Of a DNA stretch of 64,000 bases, positions 26,911-36,297 are shown in pieces (the stretch's first letter is position 1; the number at the start of each line of letters is the position of its first letter). Origin of the DNA: Oxynema aestuarii AP17 (GTDB lineage Bacteria > Cyanobacteriota > Cyanobacteriia > Cyanobacteriales > Laspinemataceae); NCBI RefSeq assembly GCF_012295525.1, contig NZ_CP051167.1:4137501-4201500 (forward strand), written 5' to 3'. Position numbers and translations under genes: made by a program. The notes under the pieces were generated by a model. That model saw only the letters and a list, made by a program, of their open reading frames with translations. It had not been told where the DNA came from and made no database searches.

Positions 26911-28752
26911 ATGATTCAAACCCGTACACGTCAGGAAACCTTAAAGCCAGAGAATTTAAAGCAGGAAAACTTAAAAGTTATTGCCCGGTTGTTGCAAGAA
27001 CGCCTGCATTTAGAACTGCCCCAGCGCTTACCCGTGCGAATTCAATGTGCGCTTCACCACGGACAACTGCTGGTGCTCGCGGAACATCGGCCCGGGGTAC
27101 GCGCCCAAGTTGGCGAAACCTTTGAAGCCCTGACCCAGGCGATCGCCGCCTTGATTCCCGATCTGGCCGAAGATCTCAAACTCTACTTGAGAGTCGCCGG
27201 GCACGAGCGCCCTTATGCCTTTGAAGCCTTGCGGTCCACCTCGGGGAAACCCGCCGCCGAGACGACTCCGGACGAGGATACTTCTTTGCACTCGCCCGGG
27301 GAAGACCCGTTGGCAGACAGATCCGATGAAAGCGAAGACGAAGAAAGCGCGATCGCCCTCGCCGTCAGCGCCTTTCCACCGAATCCGTTCGACGAACTCG
27401 CCCTCGACCCTCAAGATGCCGAGCAGATCGCGGTCCGACCGCAACAAAAACGGGCGAGAAAGCCCGCGCCGCCGTGGCTGGTGCCGTTGTCCGCCTCGAT
27501 CGTCACGGCCCTCGTGGCGGGGGGCAGTGCCTTTTACGCCCTCAGTCGGCCCTGCGCGATCGGACGATGCGAACTCATCGATCGCGCCGAACAGTTGAGC
27601 CAAGGATCCGCCGCCGAACTGCAGGCGGTCGAGTACAAACACCAATTACTCGACATTCACGAAAAACTCGACAAAGCGACGACGATGCTCGAACGGATTC
27701 CTTCGTGGTCCGGGGCGAGCGATCGCGCCGCGACCTTGATTAGAAGCAACCGCGTCCAACTCGACGGCATTACCGAAGTCGTCGCCGCCCTCGATCGCGG
27801 CTTGGCGACTGCCGAAAGCGCCAAAAATCCGCCGCATTCCGTCGAGATCTGGCAGGACGTAGCCGCCGGGTGGGACGAGGCGATCGCCCAACTCGAAGCA
27901 GTTTCTCCGGACAGTCCGGTGTACCCGTTTGCCCGGGAAAAATTGCAAGAATATCGCCAAAACCGCACGGCGATCGATCGCCGCATCGACAACGAACGAC
28001 AAGCTCAAGCGCAACTTCAATCGGCGCAATCGGCGGGTCAAGTGATTAAAGCCCGTCAAGGGGTCGCCCAGACGACGGGAAGTTGGGAACGGATTATCGC
28101 CAGTTGGGATGAGGCGATCGCCCAATTGGAACGGATTCCCGACGGCACCACGGCGGTTCGACAAGCCCGCCAATTGATTGCCGCCTACCAAACCGAAGCG
28201 ACCCGCGCCCGCGATCGCCTCTACGAAGAACAACTCGCCCAAAACGCCTACGATCGCGCCGTTCTCGAAGTCGATCGCGCCGAAGGCTTCCAACAGCAAA
28301 ATCAATGGACCCTCGCCGTGGAAGCCTGGACGAATGCCAGCACTTACCTCGAACAAATTCCCCTGGGAACCTACCCTTACGCCAAAGCAGCCAAATTAGG
28401 CAAAACGGTCAAACCCGCCCTCGCCGAAGCTCGGGAAATCCTCGACCGGGCGATCGCCCGCCAAGACGCCGATGCGGCCCTCAAGAAAACCTGCTCGGGG
28501 TCGGTGGAAGTTTGCGCTTACAGCGTCTCCGATCGCGTCTTGCGCGTCCAATTGCAGCCCGATTACCTCAGTGAAGTTCGCAAAACCGCCACCACTGCCG
28601 ATCGCACGGGCAATCCTAAAGTCCGAGCCGACCTAACCGAACACGTGCAAACCCTGCAAAACGCCTTAGAAACCATTAGCGACAATACCCAAATTCCTTT
28701 AGAACTCTACGATCCTTACGGCGCCCTCCTCGGACGCCATACCCCGCGCTAA
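26911..28752 (+). CDS. Hypothetical single-span membrane protein with helical repeats
   Basis: 613 aa, not assigned to a named family. The N-terminal 110 residues form a compact domain, followed by an acidic, low-complexity linker (about 125-190), one transmembrane helix (PPWLVPLSASIVTALVAGG) and a large helical part. The motif WDEAIAQLE recurs (near AAGWDEAIAQLE and IASWDEAIAQLERIP, with a divergent VEAWTNASTYLEQIP), suggesting TPR-like or coiled repeats. The upstream open frame to 26833 has no ribosome-binding site, so ATG 26911 is chosen. A structural or assembly role at the membrane is only a guess. Confidence 0.7.
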   Translation: MIQTRTRQETLKPENLKQENLKVIARLLQERLHLELPQRLPVRIQCALHHGQLLVLAEHRPGVRAQVGETFEALTQAIAALIPDLAEDLKLYLRVAGHERPYAFEALRSTSGKPAAETTPDEDTSLHSPGEDPLADRSDESEDEESAIALAVSAFPPNPFDELALDPQDAEQIAVRPQQKRARKPAPPWLVPLSASIVTALVAGGSAFYALSRPCAIGRCELIDRAEQLSQGSAAELQAVEYKHQLLDIHEKLDKATTMLERIPSWSGASDRAATLIRSNRVQLDGITEVVAALDRGLATAESAKNPPHSVEIWQDVAAGWDEAIAQLEAVSPDSPVYPFAREKLQEYRQNRTAIDRRIDNERQAQAQLQSAQSAGQVIKARQGVAQTTGSWERIIASWDEAIAQLERIPDGTTAVRQARQLIAAYQTEATRARDRLYEEQLAQNAYDRAVLEVDRAEGFQQQNQWTLAVEAWTNASTYLEQIPLGTYPYAKAAKLGKTVKPALAEAREILDRAIARQDADAALKKTCSGSVEVCAYSVSDRVLRVQLQPDYLSEVRKTATTADRTGNPKVRADLTEHVQTLQNALETISDNTQIPLELYDPYGALLGRHTPR

Positions 28753-28778
28753 ACCAACTCAAACCGTCTAAAAAGTGC

Positions 28779-29558
28779 CTAAAACTGTTGCAACTGGGCC
28801 TCGTCGTTGAAAAATTTCCCGGCAATTCCCCGGGTCACTAACAACGCCGTCAGCAGGTTGACACAAGCCAGCATGAACATAATCAAAATCTGATAAGCTG
28901 CCGCATTGAGCGGCTTGACGCCACTGAGCAACTGTCCGGTAATAATCCCGGGTAAAGTCACGATTCCCACGACCATCATCGCGTTGAGGGTCGGAATCAG
29001 TCCGGCCCGGATCGCTTCGCGACGATAGGAGGCGATCGCCTGTTGGGGGGTCGCTCCCAAAGATAAATGGGTTTCGATTTCAATTTGGGTATTGTTGAGT
29101 GTCGTCGCCAGTCGTTCTCCGGCGATCGCCGCCGCATTGGTCGCATTGCCCAAAACAATCCCAGTCAGGGGAATAATATAGTGAGGATCGCTCCAGGCTT
29201 GCGGCTCGCGCAAGACGACCAGATTGACATAGGTCATCGTCAGCGCACTACTGAAACAAATCGACCCCCACACCATCGGCAAGACGTTGGGGAGTTTATT
29301 GCCGATCCGATTTTTGGCAACAATCGAGGCGATCGTCAACATGACCGCCAACACTGCCAAAATTGCCCAGGGATTTTTCCACTCGAACACCGCCTCTAAA
29401 AAAGTACCGACGACGAGCAACTGAACCACCGTCCGCGCCGCCGCTAAAGCGAGTTGTCCTTGCAAACCCAATTGCTGCCAAATTGACAGGGCGATCGCCA
29501 CGGCAATCAAGCCTACAGATAATCCTAAATCGAGCAGATCGAGTTCGATGCGTTCCAT
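28779..29558 (-). CDS. UPF0014 / FetB-like ABC transporter permease
   Basis: A 259-aa integral membrane protein with about seven hydrophobic segments and the family features AARTVVQLLVVGTFLE, IPLTGIVLGNATNAAA, LSLGATPQQAI and TLPGIITGQLLSGV. These match the UPF0014 family, whose E. coli member FetB is an iron-export permease. No ATPase partner gene lies next to it, so the substrate is uncertain. Convergent with the preceding gene, 26 bp apart. Confidence 0.88.
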   Translation of the reverse strand: MERIELDLLDLGLSVGLIAVAIALSIWQQLGLQGQLALAAARTVVQLLVVGTFLEAVFEWKNPWAILAVLAVMLTIASIVAKNRIGNKLPNVLPMVWGSICFSSALTMTYVNLVVLREPQAWSDPHYIIPLTGIVLGNATNAAAIAGERLATTLNNTQIEIETHLSLGATPQQAIASYRREAIRAGLIPTLNAMMVVGIVTLPGIITGQLLSGVKPLNAAAYQILIMFMLACVNLLTALLVTRGIAGKFFNDEAQLQQF

Positions 29559-29639
29559 AGAGGGGAAGGTTAGAAGGGACTAGGGAGGAGGCAATCTTGT
29601 CAGAGGGAACAGGGGAAAAGCAGGGAAAAGAAACATTCC

Positions 29640-29673
29640 CAAGCCTGTGCTGCGCTCAAGCCTGTGGTGCGCT
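29640..29673. repeat. 17-bp tandem duplication
   Basis: CAAGCCTGTGCTGCGCT is followed directly by the same sequence with one change (C to G). It is in the spacer between the divergent permease and aminotransferase genes. Confidence 0.8.
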
Positions 29674-29755
29674 CAAGTTGAGCGCGTCCTCGAATACGAT
29701 GGGGCAATTTCGCGAGACAATCGAAACAGGCAGTCACGCTGGATGGGAGTGAGGA

Positions 29756-30934
29756 ATGAGTAAAATACCCCCGATCGACTTAGCACGAGAATACCAAACG
29801 ATCCGCCACGAGATCGAAGCCGCCGTCGGAGATGTTTTAGTCTCCGGACAGTATATCGGCGGTCCACAAGTGGCAGAGTTTGAGGCAGAATTTGGGACTT
29901 ACGTGGGAACGTCCGAATGCGTGGCGTGCAATTCCGGGACGGATGCCCTTTATTTGGCCTTGAGGGCCCTCGACGTCGGCCCGGGGGATGAAGTGATTAC
30001 CTCCCCGTTTACCTTTTTCGCTACGGCGGAAACGATTTCGTTAACTGGGGCCACTCCCGTGTTTGTGGATATTGACGAAACGTTTAATCTCGACGCGCAA
30101 CAAGTGGAGGCGGCGATTTCTGAGAAAACGCGGGCGATCGTTCCGGTGCATCTATTCGGTCAACCTGCGGATATGACCCGGTTGGGGGCGATCGCCGCAT
30201 CCCATCAGTTAGCCATTGTCGAGGACTGCGCCCAAGCGACGGGGGCGCGCTGGCAGGGTCGGCCCGTGGGCAGTCTCGGAACGGTGGGCTGTTTTAGTTT
30301 CTTTCCGACCAAAAACTTAGGGGCCTTTGGCGATGGCGGTGCGGTGACGACGAACGATCCGGCGATCGCCCGGCGCATTCGGCGCTTAAAAGACCACGGA
30401 GCCAGTGCGCGCTACTATCACGAAGAATTGGGGGCTAACAGTCGTTTAGACGCCTTGCAAGCGGCAATTTTACGGGTGAAATTACGCTATCTCGACGGTT
30501 GGAATGCCCGACGACAGGCGATCGCCACCACTTACAGCCAATGCCTTGCGGCGGTGGACGCGATCGCGGTTCCTTCGGTGCGCGCCGGGGCGATCTCGGT
30601 CTGGAATCAGTACACCATCCGAGTTCCCCAGTCCCGACCGTCCCAAAATACCGACAACGGGGGAGCGATTTCGACGCGCGATCGCCTCCAAGGCTCCCTG
30701 CAAGAATCGGGGATTGCCACGAGCATTTATTACCCCTTTCCCTTACACCTACAACCCGTTTATCGGCATTTAGGGTATCGAAGCGGCCAACTGCCTCTCG
30801 TCGAGCGTATCTGCACGGAAGTCCTATCCCTGCCGATGTTTCCGGAACTCTCCCATCCCGAACAAGATCGAATTATCACTGTAGTGAAAGACGCGCTCTC
30901 TCAACTGGGCGACCCTCAAACCCTGCCCTCGTGA
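29756..30934 (+). CDS. DegT/DnrJ/EryC1/StrS aminotransferase
   Basis: PLP-dependent sugar aminotransferase-like enzyme of 392 aa. IDLAREYQTIRHEIEAA, ACNSGTDALYLALRA, EDCAQATGA and FFPTKNLGAFGDGG (the Lys binds PLP) are diagnostic. Members make amino-sugars for surface polysaccharides or antibiotics. With no sugar genes adjacent, the substrate remains unknown. The start ATG at 29756 follows GGGAGTGAGGA. Confidence 0.92.
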   Translation: MSKIPPIDLAREYQTIRHEIEAAVGDVLVSGQYIGGPQVAEFEAEFGTYVGTSECVACNSGTDALYLALRALDVGPGDEVITSPFTFFATAETISLTGATPVFVDIDETFNLDAQQVEAAISEKTRAIVPVHLFGQPADMTRLGAIAASHQLAIVEDCAQATGARWQGRPVGSLGTVGCFSFFPTKNLGAFGDGGAVTTNDPAIARRIRRLKDHGASARYYHEELGANSRLDALQAAILRVKLRYLDGWNARRQAIATTYSQCLAAVDAIAVPSVRAGAISVWNQYTIRVPQSRPSQNTDNGGAISTRDRLQGSLQESGIATSIYYPFPLHLQPVYRHLGYRSGQLPLVERICTEVLSLPMFPELSHPEQDRIITVVKDALSQLGDPQTLPS

Positions 30935-30995
30935 CGTTCTCCCGACGCTGACCTATGCGCTTCGCGCAGGCTTCGCCAACGGTACAGCGCGGGCT

Positions 30996-32234
30996 TCACC
31001 GGATCGCTCCAGCGACTACCTGCTTCGTTCGGTCTTGTCTAGGCAATGCCCCCGACAGAACCCGTCCACAGGCGATTTCATCAGCCGTGAGACCCACGAC
31101 TGAGAGGCCACGATTGCGAATAACTTGAGCGCTGGCAACATCTCTGGGCTTGATGGAACCGCATTCACCGCAATGGTGAATGCGGTCTTTTAGTTCCTTG
31201 CGGACTTGAGCCCCACACTCAGGGCATTCCTGGCTGGTGCCTCTAGGATTGACCTTGCTGTAGTAGACACCACGCTTCCAGCACACCCACGGCAGCACAA
31301 TGTTGACGAACTGACCCAAGCCAGCATCAACCATCTGTTGGCCAAGGAAGCCCTTAGCGAGTGTCCTGAAGTCCAAGTCTTCAACAAATATTATCCCGGC
31401 TCGATCGCAGAGATGATGAGCCAGCTTAAACTGCCAGTCCAGACGGTAATTCGCAATATTTTCGTGAACTCGACCGATCCGCTCGATTAACTTGAGCCAG
31501 TTTTTCGACCCCTTCTGCTTCCCTTTTAGCCTACGTTGCAGCGATTTCAGCTTGCGGTGCAGCTTATTGAAGAAACGAGGACGAGAAACCTGCTCGCCAT
31601 CAGAGGTGGATAGAAAATACTCCAGACCCACATCCAGCCCCAGGGCATGACCTTCTGGCGGGATGTCGGGTACATCAACGTCAGCTTTTAGAATCAGCAT
31701 GGCGTACCAGCCTGAATGTTTCCGCACGACCCGAACAGCTTTTAGAGCAAAGCCCTCTGGGATGGGGCGATGCAAGTTGATAGGCACCTGGCCGATTTTT
31801 GGCAGCTTAATGCTGTTGCCATCAATCGCCTCACCTTTGATCTGCGGAAACAGAAATGACCGCATCCGACCAAATTTCTTGAACCGAGGAAACCCAGTTC
31901 GCTTTTGGTGGAATGCGACGAAAGCAGCATCAACCCTCCCCATGACATCCTGAAGCACCTGAGAATGAACCGCTTTGAGTTCAGGATTGGTTTTCTTAGC
32001 TTCAGTTAACGCCTTTTTCTGACGGTAGTAATTGGGATAGGGGGTGTCGGCTGGAATGATGTACTCCTTCTGGAGAGTGCAAGCATTGACCGAGCACTTC
32101 CGACTGTCGATCCAGTCCTTGCGCTCTCCGACCGCATAGTTGTAGACCTGGCGGCAAGTCTCCAGCCAATTCAGCATCTGGAGTTCTTGTTCGAGATCTG
32201 GGTAAATCCGGTATGAGTAGGTCAATACAAGCAT
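30996..32234 (-). CDS. tnpB: TnpB (IS200/IS605 RNA-guided endonuclease), apparently intact
   Basis: A 412-aa TnpB. The RuvC-like active-site residues are visible: Asp in ALGLDVGLEYFLST, Glu in IIFVEDLDFRTL and the last Asp in KPRDVASAQ. The zinc ribbon CPECG-CGECG is complete. Start MLVLTYSYRIYP at 32234 is chosen over 32264. No tnpA lies beside it, so it is an IS1341-type solo copy. TnpB proteins of this family are known to use an RNA overlapping their 3' end as a guide for DNA cleavage; the corresponding region would be about 30950-31100. Confidence 0.92.
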   Translation of the reverse strand: MLVLTYSYRIYPDLEQELQMLNWLETCRQVYNYAVGERKDWIDSRKCSVNACTLQKEYIIPADTPYPNYYRQKKALTEAKKTNPELKAVHSQVLQDVMGRVDAAFVAFHQKRTGFPRFKKFGRMRSFLFPQIKGEAIDGNSIKLPKIGQVPINLHRPIPEGFALKAVRVVRKHSGWYAMLILKADVDVPDIPPEGHALGLDVGLEYFLSTSDGEQVSRPRFFNKLHRKLKSLQRRLKGKQKGSKNWLKLIERIGRVHENIANYRLDWQFKLAHHLCDRAGIIFVEDLDFRTLAKGFLGQQMVDAGLGQFVNIVLPWVCWKRGVYYSKVNPRGTSQECPECGAQVRKELKDRIHHCGECGSIKPRDVASAQVIRNRGLSVVGLTADEIACGRVLSGALPRQDRTKQVVAGAIR

Positions 32235-32514
32235 GTAGGTATTATAACTTAGGAGAAACAGCAATGTTCCCTAGAAAATCGCGAAAGAGTATGGCGACTG
32301 CGTTCCACTCCATCGCCTCGGCTTTCATCCCGATACTCACGCTTCGCGTAGAGTGCGGGGCTTCCCGCCGATTAAGCTAAAGGTCGCCGGGGGGTTGTCG
32401 ATCGTGTATAGTTTTATCTCATTGAGTTAAGAAAATGATACAATCAAAGACAGAAGAACCCCAATAATAATTGCAAATTAAATCCACTCCTACAATTTAG
32501 AGGCGAAAAAAGGC
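32235..32514. other. Spacer between tnpB left end and ubiB-like gene
   Basis: 280 bp, probably containing the left end of the tnpB element (32235-32380, several short palindromes such as ACGCTTCGCGTAGAGTG) and the promoter of the downstream kinase gene (AT-rich 32395-32470). No gene seen. Confidence 0.4.
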
Positions 32515-34224
32515 GTGAGTTCTCATCCACTTGCTCGACTCCGACGCTACGATCCCGAAGCGATCGCGAGCTATTACCGCTATCGTCCCTGGAAAGTCAT
32601 TTGGCGAACCCTCGTTGCCTTCTGGTATTTTGCCAGTTTTGTTTTAGGCTTGAAATGGGATGAATGGCGCGATCGCGTCGAGAACAACAAGGGCAAACGG
32701 GCCAGACAACTGCGAGACATCCTCACCCATCTCGGACCGACCTTTATCAAAGTCGGACAAGCCCTTTCCACCCGACCGGATCTCGTTCGCAAAGACTTCT
32801 TAGAAGAACTGGTCAAACTTCAAGATAAACTCCCTCCCTTCGATACCCCTCTGGCGCGATCGATTATCGAACGGGAACTCGATCGCCAGATCGAAGACAT
32901 CTATGCCGAATTCTCCGAAAACCCCGTAGCCGCAGCCAGTTTGGGACAAGTTTATAAAGCCCGACTCCACGGCGGCGAAACGGTGGCGGTCAAAGTCCAA
33001 CGCCCCAACCTCAAACCCACCCTCGCCCTCGACCTCTATATTTTACGCTTGGCGGCCCGGTTACTGCGGCCCTGGCTGCCCCTCAATTTAGGTCACGATC
33101 TCGCCACGATCGTAGACGAATTCGGGATCAAACTGTTTGAAGAGATCGACTATCTCAACGAAGCGCGCAACGCCGAAAAATTTGCCGCTAACTTTAGCGA
33201 AAACCCCCAAGTCAAAGTCCCGCAAATCTATTGGCGCTATACCAGCAGCCGCGTTTTGACCCTCGAATGGATCGACGGGTTCAAACTGACAGGAATGCAA
33301 GAAATCGAAGACGCGGGCATCGATCGCAACGCCGTCATCGAAATTGGCGTCACCAGTGGCTTGCAACAGCTCCTAGAATTCGGTTTTTTCCATGCGGATC
33401 CACACCCGGGTAACCTATTCGCCACCCGGGATGGCAGTATGGCCTACATCGATTTCGGCATGATGGACCAACTCGACGAGCAGACGAAAGAAAACCTCGT
33501 CGATGCGGTGGTTCATTTAATCAATAAAGACTATCTGGATCTGGCGCAAGATTTTGTCAAATTGGGTTTTTTAACCCCAGAAACCGACATTTGGCCGATC
33601 GTTCCGGCTTTAGAAGAAGTGTTGGGGGATATTGTCGGTCAAAGCGTCCGGGAGTTTAATTTTAAAACCGTCACCGATCGCTTCTCCGAATTGATGTACG
33701 ATTACCCGTTTCGGGTTCCGGCTAAATTTGCCTTAATCATTCGTTCCGTGGTCACCCAAGAAGGGCTGGCCCTGAGCATCGATCCGGAGTTCAAAATTGT
33801 CGATATTGCCTATCCTTACGTGGCGCGGCGCTTACTGCAAGGGGAATCGCCGCAACTGCGACGGCGCTTGTTAGAAGTGCTGTTTAAAAACGGTAAATTC
33901 CAATGGCATCGCCTGGAAAACATGATCGCGATCGCCCGTTCCGACGGCAACTTCGACTTGTTACCCACCGCCGGACTCGGCTTGCAATATTTACTCTCGG
34001 AAGAAGGGGCCTTCTTGCGGCGCCAACTGTTACTGGCCCTGACCGAAGACGATCGCCTGCATACCGAAGAAGTTCAAAGCTTGTGGAACTTAGTGAAAGA
34101 CGACCTCAAACCCGCACGCTTGTTCGATGCGGCCCTCGGAGCGATCGCCCACTTGTCCGGGGAAAGTGCGGCAGCTTTACTGCCTTCGGTGGCGACCCTG
34201 GCGGCGTTTAAGAGCGAATCTTAG
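32515..34224 (+). CDS. ABC1/UbiB (AarF) family atypical kinase
   Basis: A 569-aa protein with the hallmark KxGQ motif (IKVGQALSTRPDL), the Ala-rich loop AAASLGQVYKA, VAVKVQRP, and the catalytic segments HADPHPGNLF and YIDFGMM. C-terminal hydrophobic helices may anchor it to membranes. Relatives act in ubiquinone or plastoquinone/tocopherol lipid metabolism and have ATPase activity. The start is a GTG after AGAGGCGAAAAAAGG. Confidence 0.9.
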   Translation: MSSHPLARLRRYDPEAIASYYRYRPWKVIWRTLVAFWYFASFVLGLKWDEWRDRVENNKGKRARQLRDILTHLGPTFIKVGQALSTRPDLVRKDFLEELVKLQDKLPPFDTPLARSIIERELDRQIEDIYAEFSENPVAAASLGQVYKARLHGGETVAVKVQRPNLKPTLALDLYILRLAARLLRPWLPLNLGHDLATIVDEFGIKLFEEIDYLNEARNAEKFAANFSENPQVKVPQIYWRYTSSRVLTLEWIDGFKLTGMQEIEDAGIDRNAVIEIGVTSGLQQLLEFGFFHADPHPGNLFATRDGSMAYIDFGMMDQLDEQTKENLVDAVVHLINKDYLDLAQDFVKLGFLTPETDIWPIVPALEEVLGDIVGQSVREFNFKTVTDRFSELMYDYPFRVPAKFALIIRSVVTQEGLALSIDPEFKIVDIAYPYVARRLLQGESPQLRRRLLEVLFKNGKFQWHRLENMIAIARSDGNFDLLPTAGLGLQYLLSEEGAFLRRQLLLALTEDDRLHTEEVQSLWNLVKDDLKPARLFDAALGAIAHLSGESAAALLPSVATLAAFKSES

Positions 34225-34336
34225 CTCGGAGATCGCCCCCCGACGGCCATAACGCGCTACACTGCTCGATCGTCGAACCCCGACGGTTTGACCGTAACCG
34301 TTAAACCTAAAACTCAAGCTAAAACAAGGAGTCTTC

Positions 34337-34708
34337 GTGTCTATTTTTCCCGAACCGCCCTACTTTCTCCTCCTCGCCAGTCTGCTGGCGGGAATCGCTT
34401 CCGGGGTGGCGTTCAAAGCTGCTCTGGAACAGTTTGTCAGACAGTGGTCGCGCGATCGCTCTAATTTAACTCTTTCGCGAGACAAAGGCTGGGAACTGCA
34501 ACTGCCGTTTTTAGGAATGGCGGGGGGAATTTGCGTCTTCCTCGCCTCGGGGTTGCAAATTTTTGGTTTTCCGACCAATTTCTCCTATATTGCTTCTTTA
34601 CCGCTCACGGTTCTCACCGCTTGGTTGGTTTGGTGGCAACTCGGCAAGTTGTTAGTGGAACTCGAACGCGGCGGATCTAAAGCCCTCGACCTCGACGGTT
34701 TCGTGTAG
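34337..34708 (+). CDS. Small hypothetical membrane protein
   Basis: 123 aa with two or three hydrophobic segments (FLLLASLLAGIASGVAFKAA; LPFLGMAGGICVFLASG; YIASLPLTVLTAWLVWWQL). GTG start at 34337, with an AAGGAG ribosome-binding site at 34325-34330. It lies 112 bp after the UbiB-like kinase gene on the same strand, so it may be co-transcribed. No family recognised. Confidence 0.7.
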   Translation: MSIFPEPPYFLLLASLLAGIASGVAFKAALEQFVRQWSRDRSNLTLSRDKGWELQLPFLGMAGGICVFLASGLQIFGFPTNFSYIASLPLTVLTAWLVWWQLGKLLVELERGGSKALDLDGFV

Positions 34709-34784
34709 GAAAAAGGGGAGAGAACGGCGGGCGCGATCGCGGTCGAGGGCTCGCCGAGTCGCCCGCCTGCCGCGATCTGCCGCT

Positions 34785-35486
34785 TCAGTCGAGCCAATTA
34801 ATATCGTTTTTCGCCAACGGATCCGGCAGCACCTTGTCCGACGGCCCCGGGCGCCGGGGAATCAGGGCGATCGCCCCTTGCGAGGGACCGGGCGATCGGT
34901 CTTTCACCTCGTCGAGTTCGTGCTTTAACTGTTCGTTTTCTTCAGCTAAATGCAGGGCGTCCGCTTTCGTTTGTTCTAAATCTCGATTCAGTCTTTCCGC
35001 GTGTTTTAAATCGGCTTTGAGTTGCTTGACTAACTCTTTTTGTTCCGCAAGATCGCTTTTGAGCTTGTCCCGTTCTTTTTCTAATTTAGAATAACTTTTC
35101 TCGGCAGTTTTAAGGTCGCCTTGCAGCTTTTGAATTAAGTTTTCTTGTTCTTCTAACCCAGCTTTTAATTCGCTTTCGGCTTGTTGCCAGCCTTCGCGAG
35201 CTAGGCGATCGCCTTGTTGTAAACTCTCTTCTAACTCTTGGGCGCGCTGTTGTTCGTCTTTTAGTTTGCCTTCGAGATCGGCGATCGCGCGATCGTAAAC
35301 TTTTTCATTTTCCAGAGCTTCTTGTAACGCCGTCTTCAACTCGGTGACGGCAGCTTTCAAGGCTTCGGGATGGTCGCCGATCGCTTCAACCGACGCCGTC
35401 GCCTCCGAGGAAGCTTCCGTCTCTCCGGATTGCGGCGATCGCCCGGCTTCTTCTCGAATTAAATCGGTCAAACGCTTCTTAGCCAT
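34785..35486 (-). CDS. Coiled-coil partner protein of ParA
   Basis: 233 aa. The N-terminus is short and basic ([13 protein letters not shown]), followed by a Glu/Ser-rich linker and a long heptad-patterned coiled coil from about residue 45 to 190, then a Pro/Arg-containing tail ending NDINWLD. A GGAGG site lies within the end of parA and the ATG overlaps the parA stop (TGATG), so the two are translationally coupled. Basic N-terminal tails of this kind often stimulate ParA-type ATPases, so a ParB/McdB-like adaptor role is inferred, not shown. Confidence 0.72.
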   Translation of the reverse strand: MAKKRLTDLIREEAGRSPQSGETEASSEATASVEAIGDHPEALKAAVTELKTALQEALENEKVYDRAIADLEGKLKDEQQRAQELEESLQQGDRLAREGWQQAESELKAGLEEQENLIQKLQGDLKTAEKSYSKLEKERDKLKSDLAEQKELVKQLKADLKHAERLNRDLEQTKADALHLAEENEQLKHELDEVKDRSPGPSQGAIALIPRRPGPSDKVLPDPLAKNDINWLD

Positions 35487-36292
35487 CAATTCCTCCAGTC
35501 TCGCTGTAATTCATTGGCTACCCGGCGGTAATCCGCCTCCGCTTCTTTGGCATTTTTGCCCCGCCACCGACCGATGGGCAATCCTTCGAGGGCCGCTCGT
35601 TCGTGAGCTTTATACGATCGCACGAACGCATGACACGCGGGAATTCCCAACTCCAATAACGTATTCTGCGCTTCCAGTGCTTCCTTGAGACTGCGCGAAT
35701 CGACGCGGGTCAACAAAACCCGATGGGCCACCCCGACAGGCATGACAGCTTCGCGAACCGTATCGATCAGCGCCGCTAAATCCATCGGCGCCGGAGGGGT
35801 CGGCAACAGTAAATAATCGGCACAAGCGACGACGGCGGCTAACGCTTCCGAACGTAATGCGGGGGGGGTATCTACTAAAATCAGATCGTAGCCTTCAACC
35901 TGGCGCAAGCGCCCCAAGAGCTTCGGATCGCTTTCTTGAGCGATATCGAAGTCCAAATCGCGATCGCCGCGCTGCACCCACCAGGTCGCGGATCCTTGAG
36001 GGTCGGAATCGACCAGTAACACCCTATACTTAGGGGCTAAAGCCGCCGCGAGGTTGACGGCGGTGGTAGTTTTGCCGACGCCGCCTTTACCGTTGGCGAT
36101 CGCAACCACTCTCGACGGGTGTTGTTGGCGACGGGCAGAGGGTTGGGCGGGAGATGTTCTGGGCAAGGCTACGAATCCTTCAATGCATGGGAGGCGATCG
36201 CTTTCAATATACCGCTTTATCGGGGCGTTTCCCCGGTGGATCTGGCAAGCGATCGTCTCGGCGCCTGCGTTTTCAAATCTAAACCCATTCAC
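35486..36292 (-). CDS. ParA/MinD-family ATPase
   Basis: Deviant Walker A with signature Lys ([11 protein letters not shown]), Walker A' [12 protein letters not shown] and Walker [11 protein letters not shown] mark a ParA-type positioning ATPase. The frame is open to a GTG at 36292, leaving only 5 bp to the divergent hydrolase ATG at 36298. The usual family start would be near the GTG at 36109 ([10 protein letters not shown]), which would leave a normal promoter gap. The cargo of the ParA/coiled-coil pair is unknown: plasmid-like loci, carboxysomes and chromosome regions are all known cargos in the family. Confidence 0.85.
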   Translation of the reverse strand: MNGFRFENAGAETIACQIHRGNAPIKRYIESDRLPCIEGFVALPRTSPAQPSARRQQHPSRVVAIANGKGGVGKTTTAVNLAAALAPKYRVLLVDSDPQGSATWWVQRGDRDLDFDIAQESDPKLLGRLRQVEGYDLILVDTPPALRSEALAAVVACADYLLLPTPPAPMDLAALIDTVREAVMPVGVAHRVLLTRVDSRSLKEALEAQNTLLELGIPACHAFVRSYKAHERAALEGLPIGRWRGKNAKEAEADYRRVANELQRDWRN

Positions 36293-36297
36293 CGAAG

